A DNA stretch of 64,000 bases from assembly GCA_026993355.1 (NCBI GenBank), contig JALWTX010000022.1:124001-188000 (forward strand), written 5' to 3'. A program made the translations under genes and the position numbers. Shown here piece after piece: positions 60,646-64,000 of this stretch. The notes beneath the pieces were generated by a model, which saw only the letters and a list, made by a program, of their open reading frames with translations, was not told the origin of the DNA and searched no databases. This stretch comes from Flavobacteriales bacterium. GTDB lineage: Bacteria > Bacteroidota > Bacteroidia > Flavobacteriales > Flavobacteriaceae. Positions within the stretch are counted from its first letter, which is position 1. Each line of letters starts with the position of its first letter.

Positions 60646-62043
60646 ATGAAATACAGAATAGAACATGATACCATAGGCGAAGTAAAAGTACCTGCCGACA
60701 AATATTGGGGCGCGCAAACCGAACGCTCACGTAACAATTTTAAAATAGGCCCTGCCGGCTCTATGCCACGTGAAATTATTGATGCTTTTGCCATCTTAAA
60801 AAAAGCCGCTGCACATACAAACCATGAATTGGGTGTTCTACCTAAAGATAAACGCGATTTGATCTCACAAGTGGCCGATGAGGTTTTAGCAGGCGAATTA
60901 TATGATCAATTTCCGTTAGTCATCTGGCAAACCGGTTCAGGCACACAAAGTAATATGAATTTTAATGAAGTTGTTTCTAATCGTGCCCATGTATTAATGG
61001 GAAACAAATTAGGCGAGGGCGAAAAATATATTCATCCTAACGATGATGTTAACAAATCTCAATCGTCAAATGACACTTTTCCAACGGCTATGCACATTGC
61101 TTTGTATAAAAAAATTGTTGAGAAAACCATTCCTGCACTTGAATATTTACGTGATGCATTAGCAGAAAAATCCAAAGAATTTATGAAAGTGGTCAAAATA
61201 GGCCGTACACATTTAATGGATGCTACGCCTTTGACCTTAGGACAAGAATTTTCCGGCTATGTCTCGCAATTAGATCACGGCATACAAGCTTTAAAAAACA
61301 CTTTAGATCATTTGAGTGAACTGGCTTTGGGCGGTACAGCAGTCGGTACAGGTATAAACACACCCGAGGGCTATGCCGAAAAAGTTGCCCAACATATTTC
61401 AGAATTTACCGGGTTACCGTTTAAAACTGCTAAAAATAAATTTGAAGCATTGGCAGCACACGATGCCATTGTAGAAACACATGGCGCCCTTAAACAAATT
61501 GCGGTTTCCGTTAACAAAATAGCCAATGATATCCGTTTATTGGCCTCAGGTCCCCGTTCGGGAATCGGTGAAATAATTATTCCGGCAAATGAACCCGGCA
61601 GTAGCATTATGCCCGGTAAAGTAAATCCGACCCAAGCCGAAGCTATTACAATGGTGGCTGCTCAAATTATGGGTAATGATGTCGCCATAACCATTGGTGG
61701 CACACAAGGGCATTTTGAATTAAATGTATTTAAACCAATGATGATTTATAATGCATTACAATCGGCAGACCTGTTGGCTGATGCTGCTGTTTCCTTCACC
61801 GATAATTTGGTAAAAGGCATCCAACCAAATGAAAAACGTATTGAGGAGTTATTAAATAATTCTTTGATGTTGGTAACGGCTTTAAATCCATATATCGGGT
61901 ATGAAAATGCAGCCAAAATTGCCAAAGCTGCGCATAAAAACGGCACGACCCTAAAAGAAGAAGCGGTTAAATTGGGTATTCTGACCCCTGAAGAATTTGA
62001 TAAATATGTAGTACCCGAAAAAATGGTAGGCAAAATAGACTAA
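60646..62043 (+). CDS. fumC: Fumarate hydratase, class II
   Basis: This 465-aa TCA-cycle enzyme interconverts fumarate and malate. It shows [14 protein letters not shown] near residue 20, [19 protein letters not shown] near 97, [21 protein letters not shown] near 127, [20 protein letters not shown] near 185 and the fumarase/aspartase signature [13 protein letters not shown] near 315, with the catalytic serine loop. The length and absence of FeS cysteines mark class II; the SSND and PGKVNP contexts fit fumarase better than aspartase. The start is the ATG at 60646; the upstream TTG at 60637 would add three codons. A perfect terminator follows. Confidence 0.95.
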   Translation: MKYRIEHDTIGEVKVPADKYWGAQTERSRNNFKIGPAGSMPREIIDAFAILKKAAAHTNHELGVLPKDKRDLISQVADEVLAGELYDQFPLVIWQTGSGTQSNMNFNEVVSNRAHVLMGNKLGEGEKYIHPNDDVNKSQSSNDTFPTAMHIALYKKIVEKTIPALEYLRDALAEKSKEFMKVVKIGRTHLMDATPLTLGQEFSGYVSQLDHGIQALKNTLDHLSELALGGTAVGTGINTPEGYAEKVAQHISEFTGLPFKTAKNKFEALAAHDAIVETHGALKQIAVSVNKIANDIRLLASGPRSGIGEIIIPANEPGSSIMPGKVNPTQAEAITMVAAQIMGNDVAITIGGTQGHFELNVFKPMMIYNALQSADLLADAAVSFTDNLVKGIQPNEKRIEELLNNSLMLVTALNPYIGYENAAKIAKAAHKNGTTLKEEAVKLGILTPEEFDKYVVPEKMVGKID

Positions 62044-62067
62044 TTTTTTCATTTTTTTAAGTTTTTG

Positions 62068-62093
62068 AAAGGAATTGCAGGTGCAATTCCTTT
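62068..62093 (+). terminator. Terminator after fumC
   Basis: AAAGGAATTGC / GCAATTCCTTT, perfect 11-bp stem with a 4-base loop, followed by T. Confidence 0.88.
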
Positions 62094-62170
62094 TTTTATT
62101 CTATCCTTAAACAACCACTTTCTAAATTAAAGTATTGTTAGTCAATCAATAAAAAAAAATAATAAATTTT

Positions 62171-62204
62171 AACTAAAAAATTAGTTTTAACTAAAATTTT
62201 AGTT
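62171..62204. promoter_or_regulatory. Double BlaI-type operator
   Basis: Two sites 18 bases apart: AACTAAAAAATTAGTT (62171-62186, arms AACTAA/TTAGTT) and AACTAAAATTTTAGTT (62189-62204, a perfect palindrome). They end directly against the -7 box at 62205, so bound repressor would cover the -33 region. By position this is the autoregulatory operator of the BlaI-type repressor. Confidence 0.75.
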
Positions 62205-62212
62205 TATATTTG
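62205..62212 (+). promoter_or_regulatory. Promoter -7 box of the BlaI-M56 operon
   Basis: TATATTTG, perfect match, 26 bases before the ATG at 62239 and abutting the double operator. Confidence 0.7.
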
Positions 62213-62238
62213 TAGCATCAAAAGTAAAGAAAACTGTT

Positions 62239-62610
62239 ATGACCAAACAACTGACCAAAGCCGAAGAGCAAATTATGCAAATACTTTGGCTGCTCAAAAA
62301 GGCAACTGTCAAAGAAATAATGGCAGAACTACCTGACCCTAAACCTGCCTATAATACGGTTTCTACTATTGTTAGAATATTAGAAAACAAAAAGTTTGTC
62401 GGGCATGAAAAAATGGGAAAAGGTTATAGATATTTTCCCTTGGTAGAAAAAGAAACCTACAGCAATCAAAGCTTAAATAAATTAATTAACAATTATTTCA
62501 GCGGCTCGTTTAAATCAATGGTATCCTTTTTTGTTAAAAATAATGAAATTGACCTACAGGATGTAGAAGATTTGTTAGAAAAAATTAAAAATTCGCAAAA
62601 AAATGACTGA
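62239..62610 (+). CDS. BlaI/MecI/CopY-family transcriptional repressor
   Basis: This 123-aa protein has a winged helix-turn-helix (LTKAEEQIMQILWLLKKATVKEI, then PAYNTVSTIVRILENKKFVGHEKMGKG with the recognition helix) and a C-terminal dimerisation helix region (YFSGSFKSMVSFFVKNNEIDLQDVEDLLEKI). BlaI-type repressors dissociate when cleaved following a signal from the partner M56 membrane protease. That protease is the next gene, overlapping by 8 bases. A double palindromic operator next to the promoter supports autorepression. A beta-lactamase is not adjacent, so the regulated function is likely envelope stress or another pathway, as for most Bacteroidota pairs. Confidence 0.95.
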   Translation: MTKQLTKAEEQIMQILWLLKKATVKEIMAELPDPKPAYNTVSTIVRILENKKFVGHEKMGKGYRYFPLVEKETYSNQSLNKLINNYFSGSFKSMVSFFVKNNEIDLQDVEDLLEKIKNSQKND

Positions 62611-63874
62611 TTATATCTTGCAAGTTTTATTATACCAATTAATATTTCTCATAGCCTATGAGTTTTTTTTCAAAAAAGAAACCTTTTTTAGTTGGAATCG
62701 CTACTATCTCTTGATTAGTGCCGGTCTTTCTTATATTTTACCACTTATAAACATAAGCAGCTTTGCCAAATATGTCAAATATTTTCATGGCATTCAAGCT
62801 TTAAATCCTATTAATTTGAACTATCAAGCCGCCACATCAAAATATACGGTTTTAGATACTACCTTTATTAATTTGACTCAAATTTATATAATAGGTTCTG
62901 GTATAATGCTACTGCTTTTTATGTGGAAATTATTTCAATTATTTTATAAAATACATAGTCATAAGATTTTAAATTATTCAACTTATAAAATAGTTTTGCT
63001 AAAAGAAAAACATGTAGCTTTTAGTTTTTTAAATTACATTTTTATCAGCAAGGCTGTATTTGATCAAAATCCGGCACCAATCTTAGCACACGAATTGATT
63101 CATATTAAAGAAAAACACAGTTTGGATTTATTGTTCTTTGAAATTCAAAAAATTGTTTTTTGGTTTAATCCGTTGATTTATCTCTATCAACATAAAATTA
63201 TGCTCTTACATGAATATATTGCCGACCAAAAAACCTTAAAAACAATCCCCAAACAATCCTTTTACGAAAATTTACTACTGCAAAATTTTGCCATAGAAAA
63301 ATTACCCTTTATCAATCAATATTCAAACCAAACCTTATTAAAAAAACGTATTATGATGACAACAAAGAAACAATCCAACCCAATTTTAAAAGTAAAATAC
63401 CTCATGGTCTTACCCTTAATTTTTACAATGCTGTTTATGGCCTCATGTGATAAAACAGATCAAAGCGTACGAGGCCAAATCCCGACCGAATCTAAAATAG
63501 AAAATACACCAAAAACCTTTACGTTGGATCAAATTAACAAAGCACCTGTTTTTCCGGGTTGTGAAAAATTAAACGATAATAATGAAATAAAAGCCTGTTT
63601 TAGCCGTAAAATAAGAGAATTTGTAATAAACAATTTCGATAAAAAAATTATGAATGATTTACCGGCAGGAAAATATAAAATTCTGACACAATTTCATGTA
63701 GATTACACCGGAAAAGTCACCAATATCAAAGCCAAAGCAGATGTAGAAAAATTAAAAAAAGAAGCCATTAAAGTACTTGAACGCTTACCGGACATGCAAC
63801 CGGCAGAATTGGCTGATGGTCAAAAAGTTGGGCTGACTTATACCCTGCCAATTATTTTGATTGGCAAAAAATAA
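62603..63874 (+). CDS. M56-family (BlaR1-like) membrane metallopeptidase with C-terminal TonB-like domain
   Basis: This 423-aa inner-membrane protein has hydrophobic helices near residues 2-20, 33-50 and 92-115. The cytoplasmic zinc-protease domain carries ILAHELIHIKEKHSLDLL (HELIH near 164) and the third-ligand region LLHEYIADQKTL near 205. A further membrane helix VKYLMVLPLIFTMLFMASC near 263 ends in a lipobox-like Ser-Cys. The periplasmic part (about 290-423) is a TonB C-terminal-like domain (KAPVFPGCEKL, ITQFHVDYTGKVTNI-type, VGLTYTLPIILI). The penicillin-binding sensor of true BlaR1 is absent, so the signal differs. It partners the BlaI-type repressor with an 8-base overlap. Confidence 0.94.
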   Translation: MTDYILQVLLYQLIFLIAYEFFFKKETFFSWNRYYLLISAGLSYILPLINISSFAKYVKYFHGIQALNPINLNYQAATSKYTVLDTTFINLTQIYIIGSGIMLLLFMWKLFQLFYKIHSHKILNYSTYKIVLLKEKHVAFSFLNYIFISKAVFDQNPAPILAHELIHIKEKHSLDLLFFEIQKIVFWFNPLIYLYQHKIMLLHEYIADQKTLKTIPKQSFYENLLLQNFAIEKLPFINQYSNQTLLKKRIMMTTKKQSNPILKVKYLMVLPLIFTMLFMASCDKTDQSVRGQIPTESKIENTPKTFTLDQINKAPVFPGCEKLNDNNEIKACFSRKIREFVINNFDKKIMNDLPAGKYKILTQFHVDYTGKVTNIKAKADVEKLKKEAIKVLERLPDMQPAELADGQKVGLTYTLPIILIGKK

Positions 63875-63913
63875 CCTTAATAAATCATTGGAAATAGATT
63901 ATAATTCCCCTTA

Positions 63914-64000
63914 ATGAGAGCCTTCATATCCATATTATTTATCTTGCTCCACTTTTTGCTGCAAAGTCAAATAATAAATAGTAATTTAGATAAGGAAAAT
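63914..64000 (+). CDS. Partial gene at the window edge, predicted secreted protein
   Basis: An ATG at 63914, 39 bases after the M56 stop, opens a frame that runs off the window after 29 codons. The residues MRAFISILFILLHFLLQSQ form a convincing signal peptide, followed by IINSNLDKEN. The spacing suggests it is the third gene of the BlaI-M56 operon, where Bacteroidota often encode a secreted or TPR protein. Nothing more can be said about its identity. Confidence 0.55.
   Translation, partial: MRAFISILFILLHFLLQSQIINSNLDKEN

Noticed and set aside
62239-63874. Beta-lactam resistance locus
   Set aside because: The BlaI/M56 pair lacks a beta-lactamase and the penicillin sensor domain; this is a general Bacteroidota regulatory pair.

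Overview
The window is a chromosomal segment of a Bacteroidota bacterium, almost certainly class Flavobacteriia. The evidence is AT-rich DNA, Bacteroidota-type promoters (TAnnTTTG -7 boxes about 20-40 bases before many starts), C-terminal type IX secretion sorting domains, and families largely confined to the phylum (GSCFA, DUF6588, DUF6452/DUF6048, DUF4369-TlpA lipoproteins). No rRNA, tRNA, CRISPR array, insertion sequence or prophage was seen. I count 55 protein genes, one of them cut by the right edge and one only 49 codons long.

Layout. 0.1-8.3 kb: a conserved protein of unknown function with YjbQ, an XRE repressor with twin palindromic operators, an Lrp regulator, aroB, proline dehydrogenase, a pRiA4b ORF-3-like protein, a CCA-adding-type enzyme and TsaC. 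8.3-18.0 kb: a minus-strand surface-glycan operon (acyl-CoA synthetase, GSCFA, GT2, FrhB-like, pyruvyl transferase, GT4 and a fused GT4-GT2), mostly joined by overlapping start and stop codons. 18-24.7 kb: uridine phosphorylase, then a plus-strand set of LOG protein, secreted nuclease, an M1-like pseudopeptidase with a predicted beta-barrel, and an orphan ABC ATPase. 24.7-27.4 kb: four tandem Aer-like PAS-only proteins, the most unusual locus here.

27.5-41.2 kb is mostly metabolism and repair: methylmalonyl-CoA mutase, GcvT, a tyrosine phenol-lyase-like enzyme, a dicarboxylate symporter, Fmt, Nnr, TrxB, a DJ-1/PfpI protein, a MutS2-like protein and Ung. 41.2-52.5 kb holds envelope proteins (a tiny lipoprotein, DUF6588, tandem TlpA lipoproteins, DUF6452/DUF6048, DUF4197), Apt, a CDP-alcohol transferase, an EamA transporter, a flavoprotein and a dienoyl-CoA-reductase-like SDR. 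52.7-60.5 kb carries two giant T9SS-secreted FG-GAP proteins. 60.6-64 kb holds fumarase and a BlaI/M56 regulatory pair with a clear double operator.

The strongest candidates for something undescribed are the PAS array (standalone flavin-type sensors with shared helical tails and polybasic, aromatic C-termini but no output domain), five copies of TTACAwwTGTAA of which two control the XRE gene, and a window-wide excess of CCGG in an AT-rich genome. All functional calls come from recognising motifs by eye; no database search was possible.
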